Below are positions 1 to 7,396 of a stretch of DNA of 17,356 nucleotides, one piece after another. Source of the stretch: Chryseobacterium gleum (GTDB lineage: Bacteria > Bacteroidota > Bacteroidia > Flavobacteriales_D > Crocinitomicaceae); the NCBI GenBank assembly GCA_943326825.2, contig CALPUT020000015.1, positions 1-17,356 on the forward strand, read 5' to 3'. The notes beneath the pieces are model-generated. The model searched no databases, had not been told where the DNA came from, and worked only from the letters and a program-made list of their open reading frames with translations. The position numbers and the translations under genes were made by a program. Numbering within the stretch: the stretch's first letter is position 1; each line of letters begins with the position of its first letter.

Positions 1-556
1 CTCTTGCTACTCCGATATGTCCCATTGCATCAGCTCTATTTGGAGTTAATCCGATTTCGATTTCATAATCATCTTCTAACTCAAAATATGTTGCTGCTTT
101 TGTTCCAATTTCAATCGCTGGATCTAACACTAAAATTCCCGCATGAGATTCACCTAAACCAAGTTCGTCTTCAGCACACAACATCCCTTGAGACTCAACT
201 CCACGAATTTTAGATAATTTGATTTTAAAAGCCTCTTCTGGTTTTGGATAAAGTGTACAACCAACAGTAGCAACAATTACTTTTTGTCCGGCAGCAACAT
301 TTGGAGCTCCACATACAATTTGTAATGGTTCTCCTGAACCTATATTGACAGTCGTAACTTTTAATTTATCAGCATCTGGGTGTTTTTCACATGTCAGTAC
401 TTCTCCTACAACTACACCTTCTAATCCACCTTTAACAGCTTCAATTTTTTCAACGCTTTCTACTTCAAGTCCTGTATCCGTTAAGATTTTATCCATTTCT
501 TGCGGCGTTACAGATGTATTAACGTATTGCTTTAACCAGTTGTAAGATACTTTCAT
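1..556 (-). CDS. pheT: phenylalanine--tRNA ligase beta subunit (N-terminal part, cut by window edge)
   Basis: The reverse strand reads from ATG (554-556) through about 185 residues without interruption and runs off the left edge. It begins MKVSYNWLKQYV, the typical start of the phenylalanyl-tRNA synthetase beta chain. An EMAP/tRNA-binding OB-fold domain follows at about residues 44-150, with the signatures CEKHPDADKLKV, QIVCGAPN and GVESQGMLC. The entry into the B3/B4 part, containing GLTPNRADAMGH, is also visible. The enzyme charges tRNA-Phe in the cytoplasm as an alpha2-beta2 tetramer, and the beta chain normally has about 800 residues, so roughly three quarters lies outside the window. No pheS is seen next to it. 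The divergent gene starts only at 944, so pheT should have its own promoter in the intervening gap. This is an essential core gene and argues for a chromosomal location. Confidence 0.96.
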   Translation of the reverse strand, partial: MKVSYNWLKQYVNTSVTPQEMDKILTDTGLEVESVEKIEAVKGGLEGVVVGEVLTCEKHPDADKLKVTTVNIGSGEPLQIVCGAPNVAAGQKVIVATVGCTLYPKPEEAFKIKLSKIRGVESQGMLCAEDELGLGESHAGILVLDPAIEIGTKAATYFELEDDYEIEIGLTPNRADAMGHIGVAR

Positions 557-724
557 GCTACTAAATTTTTACTCGATTTTTAAAATCAATGCGAATTTAA
601 TGAATCTGAGGGAAATGAAGGTTTTATGAAGGGTAGAAATAAAAAAATATTTTGTGAGATTGTTTAAGAGTGATTTTAAATGGGTGATGTTTGAATTTCA
701 CAAAGTGGTAATGATTATAAGGGG

Positions 725-852
725 AAAGGTGTTTCTAACGGTTAGAAACGGCTTTAAACCAAGTTAAATTACAAAGATGATCGAAAAAATAATTTTGATC
801 GAAAACCCAGTGTTTATAAGCTCAAAGGTGATTCTAACGGATAAAAACGACT
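725..852. repeat. pair of diverged direct repeats with a palindromic core
   Basis: Copy 1 (725-753) and copy 2 (824-852) agree at 25 of 29 positions. The shared frame is AAAGGTG, one variable base, TTCTAACGG, then a more variable end finishing in AAACG-x-CT. The core of copy 1 is a perfect inverted repeat: GTTTCTAAC at 731-739, a single G, and GTTAGAAAC at 741-749. In copy 2 the symmetry is damaged by substitutions. The spacing between copies is 99 bp. The function is unknown; it could be a tandem operator pair or a degraded intergenic repeat. Confidence 0.7.
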
Positions 853-880
853 ATTCCCAAATATTTTTCCCAAAACCTCT

Positions 881-906
881 TTTAAGAAATCAACTTTTTT
901 CTTAAA
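881..906. promoter_or_regulatory. 9-bp inverted repeat upstream of the zinc-finger-like gene
   Basis: TTTAAGAAA (881-889) is the exact reverse complement of TTTCTTAAA (898-906), with an 8-nt spacer. It ends 37 bp before the start codon at 944. It could be an operator or an RNA hairpin in the leader. The right arm lies inside the 29-bp sequence that recurs near the right end of the window at 17250-17278, where the left arm is not conserved. Confidence 0.45.
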
Positions 907-943
907 TTCAATAGAGTATTAAATAATTTAAACACTCAAAATC

Positions 944-1384
944 ATGTGCAAAAAATCAACTAACAATCTAGATCGCAATTGTTTAATTTGTGAGAAATCC
1001 ATTTTTGGAAGAGCCGACAAAGTTTTTTGTGGGATTCAATGTAAAAATAAATATCACTCAGAAGTGAGGAGAACAACCAAATCAATCAGCTCGGAGACTT
1101 TTAAAATTTTAAATAGAAACTGGACGATAATTACGAATTTAATGACCGATCAAGGAGAAAAGATTATTGTCAAAAAGCTGACTTTACAACGCTTAGGATT
1201 TGACTTTTCTACCATAACGAATATTCATCAGAAAAATATGTTTATCAACTTTGGAATTTATAATTACACCTATTATATTGGAAAAAATGACAATGTTATA
1301 ATCTTTAAAGATAAAGAACACTCGGAAATTTCACCATTTATTTTTAAGCGATTGTTGCAGCGATTTCCAATCCAAAGCCATTAA
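944..1384 (+). CDS. small cytoplasmic protein with N-terminal treble-clef-like zinc motif
   Basis: This is a 146-residue protein that I recognise only as a type of small flavobacterial protein of unknown function. Residues 13-33 carry C-x2-C-x12-C-x3-C (Cys13, Cys16, Cys29, Cys33), followed by basic residues and His38. The local pattern VFCGIQCKNKYH resembles short zinc fingers that sit in front of a basic, possibly nucleic-acid-binding segment. The rest (about 45-146) is mixed alpha/beta with a tyrosine-rich patch near 105-110 and no membrane segment or signal peptide. It stands alone between the pheT gap and the TonB-dependent receptor gene, 82 bp from the latter. The start was chosen because it is the only ATG ahead of the cysteine cluster. 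Zinc binding and nucleic-acid contact are inferences. Confidence 0.75.
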   Translation: MCKKSTNNLDRNCLICEKSIFGRADKVFCGIQCKNKYHSEVRRTTKSISSETFKILNRNWTIITNLMTDQGEKIIVKKLTLQRLGFDFSTITNIHQKNMFINFGIYNYTYYIGKNDNVIIFKDKEHSEISPFIFKRLLQRFPIQSH

Positions 1385-1422
1385 AAAAGAAAATTAACCT
1401 TTAACACATTTATTTATCATTC

Positions 1423-1449
1423 TGTGAATCATAAAATTGTAATTTCACA
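1423..1449. promoter_or_regulatory. short inverted repeat upstream of the TonB-dependent receptor
   Basis: TGTGAA (1423-1428) and TTCACA (1444-1449) form 6-bp arms around 15 AT-rich bases, ending 17 bp before the receptor start at 1467. The position suits an operator or a short leader hairpin, but arms of this length can occur by chance in DNA this AT-rich. I saw no clear -33/-7 pair beside it. Confidence 0.25.
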
Positions 1450-1466
1450 ATCGATTATTATATAAA

Positions 1467-3860
1467 ATGAGATTATTACTTTTTTTAAGTTGTTTTCTAT
1501 TTAGTTTACAAGCTAATACTCAAGAAAATTTCACAATTAGTGGAACATTGACAAATGGTTCTACGGGTGAATTATTGATTGGCGCTCAAGTTTTAGTTCC
1601 TTCAATTCAACTTGCTGTTTCATCGAATAATTATGGATTTTATTCTTTATCAGTTCCCAAAGGAGTTTATATTATTGAATTTAAGTCAATAGGGTTGACT
1701 GACAAAAAAATGGAATTGGATATTAATCGAAACACTGAATTAAATATAGAACTTCAAGTAGCGGAAAAAAACCTAGAAGAAGTTCAGATCAACGCTAAGA
1801 AAGGAGAAAATGTCAATAGTACCAAAATAGGTCAAATGGCGCTTGAAATTGAGGATATTAAACTTTTACCAGCTTTTATGGGAGAAGTGGATGTACTTAA
1901 AACTATTCAATTACTTCCGGGAGTTTCGTCTGTAAGTGAAGGAGGACAAGGTTTTTATGTCCGTGGTGGTGGACCAGATCAAAATTTGGTTTTATTAGAT
2001 GAGGCAATTGTCTATAATCCGTCTCACTTATTTGGTTTTTTCTCTGTTTTTAATTCGGATGCTGTAAAAAGTGTTAATCTAACCAAAGGAACAATGCCTG
2101 CTAATTTCGGAGGAAGAATGTCTTCTGTTTTAGAAGTAAATATGAACGAAGGGAACAGTAAAAAATTCAAAGTTAAAGGTGGACTTGGATTAATTTCCTC
2201 AAGATTAACAGTCGAAGGGCCAATCAAAAAAGACAAAGGATCATTTATTATTTCTGGTAGAAGAACCTATATTGATGTTTTAATGAAAGGCTTGATCCCT
2301 AAGAAATCTGCTTTTTCTGGTTCTGGATACTATTTCTATGATTTTAATTTCAAGGCAAATTATAAACTAGGAAAGAAAGACAAACTTTTTTTAAGTGGTT
2401 ATTTCGGGAAGGATAAGTTTTTTTACGATAATAAAAATGATAATTTCTTGGTGGATATGCCTTGGGGAAATAGTATTGCATCATTGAGATGGAATCATGT
2501 TTTTTCAGGTAAACTTTTTATGAACGTCAGTTCGACATATACAGGTTATCAATTCAGTTTTGGATCACAACAAGATCAATTTAAATTTAGACTTTCTTCA
2601 AGTATTAGTGATATTGGGAGTAAAGTAGATTTCTCTTATTTTCCAAATGACAGACACAAAATTAAATATGGATTAAGTTACATTTATCATACTTTTATTC
2701 CAACGAGTGTTGCAATTTCTGCTGAAGAAGTTGACTTTGATATGGGAAAACCACAGAAAATTTTCAGTCACGAATCGGCTATTTATTTCACAGATGATTT
2801 TGATGTCTCAAATCGTTTTCGCTTGAATTTTGGATTACGTTATAGTTTTTACCAACAAACAGGACCTTTTACTCGCTATATTAAAGGGACAATTGGCCAT
2901 TCAGATACAACGATTACTTATTCAAAAGGAGAAATCATTAAATTTTATCAAGGTTTAGAACCAAGAATTTCAGCTCGATTTACATTAACTGAAAACAGTT
3001 CAATTAAAGCAGGATATTCAATCAACAATCAATATGTTCATTTGACTTCGATGAGCGCCGTTTCTTTACCAACAGACATTTGGTATCCAAGTACTTCAAT
3101 TGCAAAACCTCAAAAAGGTTGGCAAGCAACTGCAGGTTATTTCCAAGATTTTTTCAATGGGAAAATAGAAACTTCTGTTGAGATTTATTATAAAGGAATG
3201 AATAATTTAATCGAATTTAAAGAAGGTGTTTTACCAACTGATAATGTGAAAGATAATACGGATAATTTATTAACTTTTGGAAAAGGATGGAGTTATGGAG
3301 CTGAATTTTTTATCAAACGTAAAATTGGTAAACTGACGGGTTGGATAGGTTATACATGGGCTAAAACAGAACGTAAATTCCCTGAAATAAACGGAGGAAA
3401 AGTCTATCCAGCAAAATATGACCGAAGACATGATTTATCAGTTGTTGCAACCTATAAAATGAATGAGCGATGGGTGTTTAGTTCAACATTTATTTATGCT
3501 ACTGGAAATACGTTGACGCTTCCAACAGCATGGTATGTTCAAGATAACAGCTTATTATTTGATTATGGAGCTCGTAATTCAACTCGAATGGCACCTTACC
3601 ATCGACTAGATATTTCTGCGACACTTTATGGGAAAACATATAAAATCAGGAAAAATGATCAAGGAGAGAGCGAAAAGATTCCTAAAAAATACAAGAGTAA
3701 TTGGTCGTTCTCAATTTACAATGTCTATAATAGAGCAAATCCTTTTTTCTTATATGTTGATAGTAATGGAGATCTGTTTAAAGGTAATTTTAATATGAAA
3801 GTGAAACAAGTTACTTTGTTTCCAATCATACCAAGTTTTACATGGAATTTTGAATTTTAA
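1467..3860 (+). CDS. TonB-dependent outer-membrane receptor with N-terminal carboxypeptidase-regulatory-like domain
   Basis: This 797-residue protein starts with a signal peptide (hydrophobic residues 3-16, then QANTQE). Residues about 22-100 form a carboxypeptidase regulatory-like (Ig-fold) domain with the usual G-x-V/L...GFYSL...GVYIIEF pattern. The TonB plug lies at about 130-225, with LLPGVSSVSEGGQGFYVRGG and LLDEAIVYNPSHLFGFFSVFN. The rest is a beta-barrel of alternating aromatic strands ending in WNFEF, a normal outer-membrane-protein C-terminus. The family takes up ligands across the outer membrane using TonB energy. The next gene, 6 nt downstream, is a DUF4249 lipoprotein, a recurrent Bacteroidota partner of this receptor type, so the two probably act as one complex. 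The substrate cannot be read from sequence, and no SusD-like partner or sugar enzyme is nearby. Confidence 0.93.
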   Translation: MRLLLFLSCFLFSLQANTQENFTISGTLTNGSTGELLIGAQVLVPSIQLAVSSNNYGFYSLSVPKGVYIIEFKSIGLTDKKMELDINRNTELNIELQVAEKNLEEVQINAKKGENVNSTKIGQMALEIEDIKLLPAFMGEVDVLKTIQLLPGVSSVSEGGQGFYVRGGGPDQNLVLLDEAIVYNPSHLFGFFSVFNSDAVKSVNLTKGTMPANFGGRMSSVLEVNMNEGNSKKFKVKGGLGLISSRLTVEGPIKKDKGSFIISGRRTYIDVLMKGLIPKKSAFSGSGYYFYDFNFKANYKLGKKDKLFLSGYFGKDKFFYDNKNDNFLVDMPWGNSIASLRWNHVFSGKLFMNVSSTYTGYQFSFGSQQDQFKFRLSSSISDIGSKVDFSYFPNDRHKIKYGLSYIYHTFIPTSVAISAEEVDFDMGKPQKIFSHESAIYFTDDFDVSNRFRLNFGLRYSFYQQTGPFTRYIKGTIGHSDTTITYSKGEIIKFYQGLEPRISARFTLTENSSIKAGYSINNQYVHLTSMSAVSLPTDIWYPSTSIAKPQKGWQATAGYFQDFFNGKIETSVEIYYKGMNNLIEFKEGVLPTDNVKDNTDNLLTFGKGWSYGAEFFIKRKIGKLTGWIGYTWAKTERKFPEINGGKVYPAKYDRRHDLSVVATYKMNERWVFSSTFIYATGNTLTLPTAWYVQDNSLLFDYGARNSTRMAPYHRLDISATLYGKTYKIRKNDQGESEKIPKKYKSNWSFSIYNVYNRANPFFLYVDSNGDLFKGNFNMKVKQVTLFPIIPSFTWNFEF

Positions 3861-3866
3861 AAAGCT

Positions 3867-4817
3867 ATGATGAAAAAAGTAATTTACTTTATTGGAAGTG
3901 TTTTTCTTCTTTTTAGTTGTACAAAAGAAGTTCAAATAGATATTCCTGGTTACGAAGAAAAAATCGTGATTGATGGGAATATAGAAACTGGACAACCTCC
4001 AATTGTATTGATTTCAAAATCAAATGATATTTATTCTCCTACTGATTTAAATTCTTACTTAAATAGCTTCATTTCAGGCGCAATTGTAACGGTTAGTAAT
4101 GGAACAACAACCATTCAATTAGATCAAATTTGCACGGATAATTTACCTCCTGGTACAGAACAAATTGCTGCTGATTTATTTGGGATTTCAGTTGATGAAT
4201 TGGCGAATTTTCATTTATGTGCTTATACTAGTTTTAATCCTTTAATTTGGGGTGAAATAGGTAAAAACTATACGTTAACCGTTACTTATAATGGGAAAAC
4301 ATATACTTCGAGCACATCCATTAATCAACCAACATCTTTGGATTCTGTTTATTGGAAAGCTGAAACTAGTTACCCAGATTATGGCTATTCCTATGCTCGT
4401 GTAACAGACAATCCTTCAACCTATGACGCATATTTATGGCAAGTAAAAAGAATCAACATTCAATCTGATGGCAAGCCGAAAGACAATATTTTCACAAAAA
4501 CATTCAATCCAGTTTTCGATGATGAATTTGTGAGTGGCCTTTCTTTCAATTTCTTTTATGAAAATCCAATGTCATTTGATGACTCGACTGTTCAATCTCA
4601 ATATAAAGGTTTGTACCACAAAGGTGATTCGGTCGTTATTAAATTTTCTAAAATGAACCAGGATGTATACAATTATTTTGAAAAGAAATATACGCAATTA
4701 GCAACTCAAGGAAATCCTTTTGCAACTCCGATTAATATCGTTTCTAATATTTCGGGTGGTGCCTTAGGAATTTGGGCAGGATATTCTCCTTCCTTTGATA
4801 CACTTTATTGCCATTAA
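3867..4817 (+). CDS. DUF4249-family lipoprotein, partner of the TonB-dependent receptor
   Basis: This 316-residue protein has a lipoprotein signal: a basic start, a hydrophobic run, then LLFSC with Cys18 as the lipidation site. Residues following the Cys (EVQIDIPGYEEKIVIDGNIE) match the typical start of DUF4249 proteins. The body holds Ig-like strand patterns such as IVTVSNGTTTIQL and GKTYTSSTSI. The C-terminal part near 290-305 (GNPFATPINIVSNISGG) is the family's usual ending. It sits 6 nt after the receptor gene and is surely co-transcribed with it. In such pairs the lipoprotein is thought to act as the surface-exposed lid or ligand-binding subunit, but the function is not proven for the family. 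Two adjacent ATG codons (3867 and 3870) are equally possible starts. Confidence 0.9.
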   Translation: MMKKVIYFIGSVFLLFSCTKEVQIDIPGYEEKIVIDGNIETGQPPIVLISKSNDIYSPTDLNSYLNSFISGAIVTVSNGTTTIQLDQICTDNLPPGTEQIAADLFGISVDELANFHLCAYTSFNPLIWGEIGKNYTLTVTYNGKTYTSSTSINQPTSLDSVYWKAETSYPDYGYSYARVTDNPSTYDAYLWQVKRINIQSDGKPKDNIFTKTFNPVFDDEFVSGLSFNFFYENPMSFDDSTVQSQYKGLYHKGDSVVIKFSKMNQDVYNYFEKKYTQLATQGNPFATPINIVSNISGGALGIWAGYSPSFDTLYCH

Positions 4818-4861
4818 TTTCGTTGGACTTATTTTTGATACATTCGATTAAATACTTGAAT

Positions 4862-6277
4862 ATGCGTTTTTTATTAGTTGTCTTTTCTCTTTTTGTTTTT
4901 TCGTTATTAAAAGCGCAAATAGTTTTTGATAAAACGAAGTTTGATTTTGGTGATTTAACAATGACAAGTGATCGATTTGTAGACATTAAAATAACCAATA
5001 AAAGTGTCAAAAAAGGATATATTCTAACCATCAAAAAACCTGCAGATGTGGTGTATATTGTGAATGGTCAATTCATGGATAAAGACAGTTCTTTAACTTT
5101 AAGATGTCAAGTAAATCCTATGAAGAAAGGCCGATTCACCTATGAAATTTCAATTTTCACAAGCGATAAAGGAGAAGCTACTATTATTAAATTAACAGGA
5201 AACCTTAAAGAATTTTCACCTGAAACTACTAATTATCTTCAAGCATGTCCAGATTTCAATGCTAAGAAACCAGATAAAAATGCCACCGATTACGAAGTAA
5301 CGATTGTCACAATTGACAAAGAAACGAAAACAATTCTCTCCGAATCAACTGTTACAATGATTCAAAATGGTCGACCAACAACGGCTTTTAAAACAGATAA
5401 AAAAGGGCAGTTTACCAGAAAATTCCCATTAGGATTTAGTTATTTCTATGCAACTCACGATGGATATTTTCCAACCGAAATGGGGGCTTACATTAATTTC
5501 CAACGAAATTATGTCATGATCGAACTTGAAAAAAACAAAACAATTGAAGAACCAATAATTGCTCCGACAAAAGAAGATAAACCTGTAATAGATTCGACTA
5601 CAACTCCAGTAGAAATTGAATTGAATTTAGAAAAAGAATTAGCACAACAAACGACAACACCAACAATAGAAGTAAACGTTGTAGGTTTTAATGAGCTTGA
5701 TAAAAATAATTTCGATGCATCCTTATTTAAGCCTGTAAACATCGTGTTTGTATTAGATATTTCAGCTTCAATGCAAGCAGGAGAGAAGATGGAATTGATG
5801 AAATATTCGTTAAATAAGTTAGTAGAAATGCTTCGACCTCAAGATCAGATTACGTTGGTGACCTATTCAACTGATGCGAGAGTTTTATTGGAAACCATTC
5901 ATGGAGATCAAAAAGATGAAATTTTCAAAAAAGTAGATGAATTAAAAGCTGCAGGTTTAACAGCTGGAGGAGATGGAATCAAATTAGGTTATAAGCAGTC
6001 ATTAAGACATTATTTAAATGATGGAGTAAATCATTTGGTCGTTATTACTGACGGGGCTTTTAATCGAAATTCAGGTGATTACAAAAAGGCGATAAAAAAG
6101 TATAAGAAAAAAGGAGTTAACATGTCTGTTGTTGGGGTTCAAAACAGTGAAAAAGACAAAGTGAATATGGAGGAAGTCGCTAATTTGGGAGGAGGAAGAT
6201 ATATTCCAATTTACAAATTAGTTGATGCTCAAAACAACTTAAAACAAGAAATTCGATATATTGCTTTTAGAAAGTAG
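4862..6277 (+). CDS. secreted VWA-domain protein with N-terminal DUF1573/ASH-like domain
   Basis: The start was set at 4862 because it gives a clean signal peptide (MRFLLVVFSLFVFSLLKAQ); an upstream ATG at 4808 would overlap the previous gene and place 18 residues before it. The mature protein has three parts. Residues about 20-117 form an ASH/DUF1573-like beta-sandwich (FDFGDLTMTSDRFVDIKITN). Residues about 140-225 form a second beta domain with the pattern TDKKGQFTRKFPLGFSYFYATHDGY, reminiscent of carboxypeptidase-regulatory folds. After a Thr/Glu/Pro-rich linker (about 226-270), a VWA domain spans 290-465 with a complete metal site: Asp299-x-Ser301-x-Ser303, Thr367 and Asp397 (ITDGAF). It is 44 nt after the DUF4249 gene, so co-transcription is possible. 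It is likely periplasmic or surface-bound and used for protein binding. It is not a TerY relative by architecture. Confidence 0.88.
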   Translation: MRFLLVVFSLFVFSLLKAQIVFDKTKFDFGDLTMTSDRFVDIKITNKSVKKGYILTIKKPADVVYIVNGQFMDKDSSLTLRCQVNPMKKGRFTYEISIFTSDKGEATIIKLTGNLKEFSPETTNYLQACPDFNAKKPDKNATDYEVTIVTIDKETKTILSESTVTMIQNGRPTTAFKTDKKGQFTRKFPLGFSYFYATHDGYFPTEMGAYINFQRNYVMIELEKNKTIEEPIIAPTKEDKPVIDSTTTPVEIELNLEKELAQQTTTPTIEVNVVGFNELDKNNFDASLFKPVNIVFVLDISASMQAGEKMELMKYSLNKLVEMLRPQDQITLVTYSTDARVLLETIHGDQKDEIFKKVDELKAAGLTAGGDGIKLGYKQSLRHYLNDGVNHLVVITDGAFNRNSGDYKKAIKKYKKKGVNMSVVGVQNSEKDKVNMEEVANLGGGRYIPIYKLVDAQNNLKQEIRYIAFRK

Positions 6278-6321
6278 ATAGATATAATTTTGAAATAATA
6301 AAGTTAGAAGAGGCAAATAAT

Positions 6322-6642
6322 TTACTTCTTTACTAAGAGTGCATTATAATCTTCTAACAACTTCAAATACTTATCTTTCCAGAATTCGACCGTGTTTTCG
6401 GGAGTTGAATAATTTGTTTCCCTAGATTCTACAAAGACACTTTTCTTGAACCCTCTAACTTCATCTGTGAAATCATAATGAATTATTTCACCAATTTGTA
6501 TCACTAAATCCAAAGAAACAGAGCTATTATCAAACATTTGGTACATCCATCTTCTACTTTTACCGAGCTTTAAAGCCAGTTTAGTAATTGAATAACCACT
6601 TTGATGTATAGCATTTTTAACTATTTCTCCCCTGTGTTGCAT
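6322..6642 (-). CDS. small helix-turn-helix DNA-binding protein, divergent to the ter operon
   Basis: This 106-residue protein opens MQHRGEIVKNAIHQSGYSITKLALKLGKSRRW, the pattern of small flavobacterial regulators with a Cro/C1-like helix-turn-helix (about residues 13-50). The recognition region includes GKSRRWMYQMF. The section GEIIHYDF is also typical of the group. The C-terminal 30 residues (FWKDKYLKLLEDYNALL) look like a short coiled coil, which would suit dimer formation. It is transcribed away from the ter operon, with 169 bp between the start codons, so it could regulate that operon, itself, or neither. A short palindrome overlaps its start codon. Its 3' end faces the end of the VWA gene with a 44-bp gap. 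Confidence 0.82.
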   Translation of the reverse strand: MQHRGEIVKNAIHQSGYSITKLALKLGKSRRWMYQMFDNSSVSLDLVIQIGEIIHYDFTDEVRGFKKSVFVESRETNYSTPENTVEFWKDKYLKLLEDYNALLVKK

Positions 6643-6650
6643 ATGTGCAA
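6637..6650. promoter_or_regulatory. palindrome over the start codon of the helix-turn-helix gene
   Basis: TTGCA (6637-6641) and TGCAA (6646-6650) are perfect 5-bp arms around TATG. The start codon of the minus-strand regulator (6640-6642) lies inside. On the minus strand a near -7 element, CATATTTG (one base from TAnnTTTG), lies at 6649-6656, only 6 nt before the ATG. This suggests autoregulation and possibly a leaderless or very short-leader transcript. It is an inference from short motifs. Confidence 0.35.
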
Positions 6651-6712
6651 ATATGGAGCGAATAATGCGCTTTATTTTTCTCCATTAGTTCTCATTATTG
6701 TGTAATTTTTTA

Positions 6713-6720
6713 TATTTTTG
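6713..6720 (+). promoter_or_regulatory. candidate -7 promoter element for the ter operon
   Basis: TATTTTTG fits the Bacteroidota primary-sigma -7 consensus TAnnTTTG. It lies 91 bp before the first ter gene and inside the only gap large enough for a promoter before the twelve-gene unit. I see no good TTTG at the expected -33 spacing, so support is partial. The implied leader of about 85 nt is AT-rich with no obvious structure. Confidence 0.35.
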
Positions 6721-6811
6721 AGAAAAAAATGCTTTAAACTTAATTTAAACCTTGAAAAAAATGGACTTAATACAACTAAATATCGAATCAAAATCTTAAA
6801 AACAATATATT

Positions 6812-7387
6812 ATGGCGATTAATTTACAAAAAGGTCAAAAAATTGACGTTGGTTTAAGTAAAATAACTATTGGTTTGGGATGGGATCCAAACGAAGGAAC
6901 TGGTTATGACTTTGATCTAGATGCTTCTGCTATTATGATAAATTCAAATAGAAAATTAGTTTCTGAAAATCATTTCATTTTTTATAACAATCTTACATCT
7001 CCTGATGGAGCATTAACTCATACAGGTGACGATCCTTCGGGAGGTAACAGTGACGGTGATGATGATGAATCAATTATTGTTGATTTGGATAAAGTTTCAA
7101 ATGATGTTCAAGAAATTTTATTTGTTGTAACAATAGCAGATTTTGAGACTAGAAAACAAAATTTTGGTCAAGTACGAAATTCATATATAAGACTTCTAGA
7201 CAATTTAAAAAATGAAGAAGTAGCAAAATATGAATTAGGTGAAGATTTTTCAATCGAAACAGGTGTAGAGTTTGGAAGACTTTATAGAAAGGATGGGAAT
7301 TGGAAATTTGAAGCATCTGGAATTGGATACAAGGCTGATTTAGGATTCTTTTTAGAAAAATATTATAACGGAACTATTATAAAATAA
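6812..7387 (+). CDS. terD: TerD-family protein (calcium-binding, first gene of the ter operon)
   Basis: This 191-residue protein spans the usual TerD length. It has the N-terminal INLQKGQKIDV and KITIGLGWD motifs, then YDFDLDASA (about 32-40) and an acidic loop HTGDDPSGGNSDGDDDES (about 70-87). In solved TerD proteins these acidic loops bind two calcium ions. FGQVRNSYIRL (about 118-128) and FGRLYRKDGNWKFEASG (about 154-170) complete the fold. TerD proteins are cytoplasmic, can associate with the membrane side of the Ter complex and are required for tellurite resistance in classical ter operons. It opens the operon and lies 9 nt ahead of a paralogue whose first 26 bases are identical to its own. 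TerD and TerE are similar enough that the symbol is by family only. Confidence 0.92.
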   Translation: MAINLQKGQKIDVGLSKITIGLGWDPNEGTGYDFDLDASAIMINSNRKLVSENHFIFYNNLTSPDGALTHTGDDPSGGNSDGDDDESIIVDLDKVSNDVQEILFVVTIADFETRKQNFGQVRNSYIRLLDNLKNEEVAKYELGEDFSIETGVEFGRLYRKDGNWKFEASGIGYKADLGFFLEKYYNGTIIK

Positions 7388-7396
7388 CCTAAATAA

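Larger units (their letters stand above)
557..943. other. intergenic region between divergent pheT and a zinc-finger-like gene; no gene seen
   Basis: No reading frame of useful length is visible on either strand; the plus strand offers only an ATG with 13 codons near 627. The stretch is very AT-rich and structured. It holds a palindromic motif at 731-749 with a diverged second copy at 830-848, a 10-base direct repeat TGATCGAAAA at 778-787 and 796-805, a small palindrome GATTTT-T-AAAATC at 575-587 close to the pheT start, and a 9-bp inverted repeat at 881-906. The promoters of pheT (minus) and of the gene at 944 (plus) must lie here, but I cannot place either one confidently. Confidence 0.6.

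Noticed and set aside
345..545. Plus-strand open frame of 66 codons, Ser/Thr-rich
   Set aside because: It is the antisense of pheT, whose reading frame is continuous and recognisable.
778..805. Direct repeat TGATCGAAAA twice, 18 bp apart, considered as a repeat array
   Set aside because: Only two copies with no regular third unit; AT-rich DNA makes this easy by chance, so it is only mentioned in the gap description.
4808..4861. Upstream in-frame ATG giving 18 extra residues to the secreted VWA protein
   Set aside because: It overlaps the end of the DUF4249 gene and would bury the clear signal peptide that begins at 4862.
4744..5034. Minus-strand open frame of 96 codons across the DUF4249/VWA junction
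   Set aside because: It overlaps two well-supported genes on the other strand and is Lys/Asn-rich with no motif.
6278..6340. Weak inverted repeat between the convergent VWA and regulator genes as a bidirectional terminator
   Set aside because: The arms (AGAAG/CTTCT) are only 5 bp with imperfect extension and no T run.
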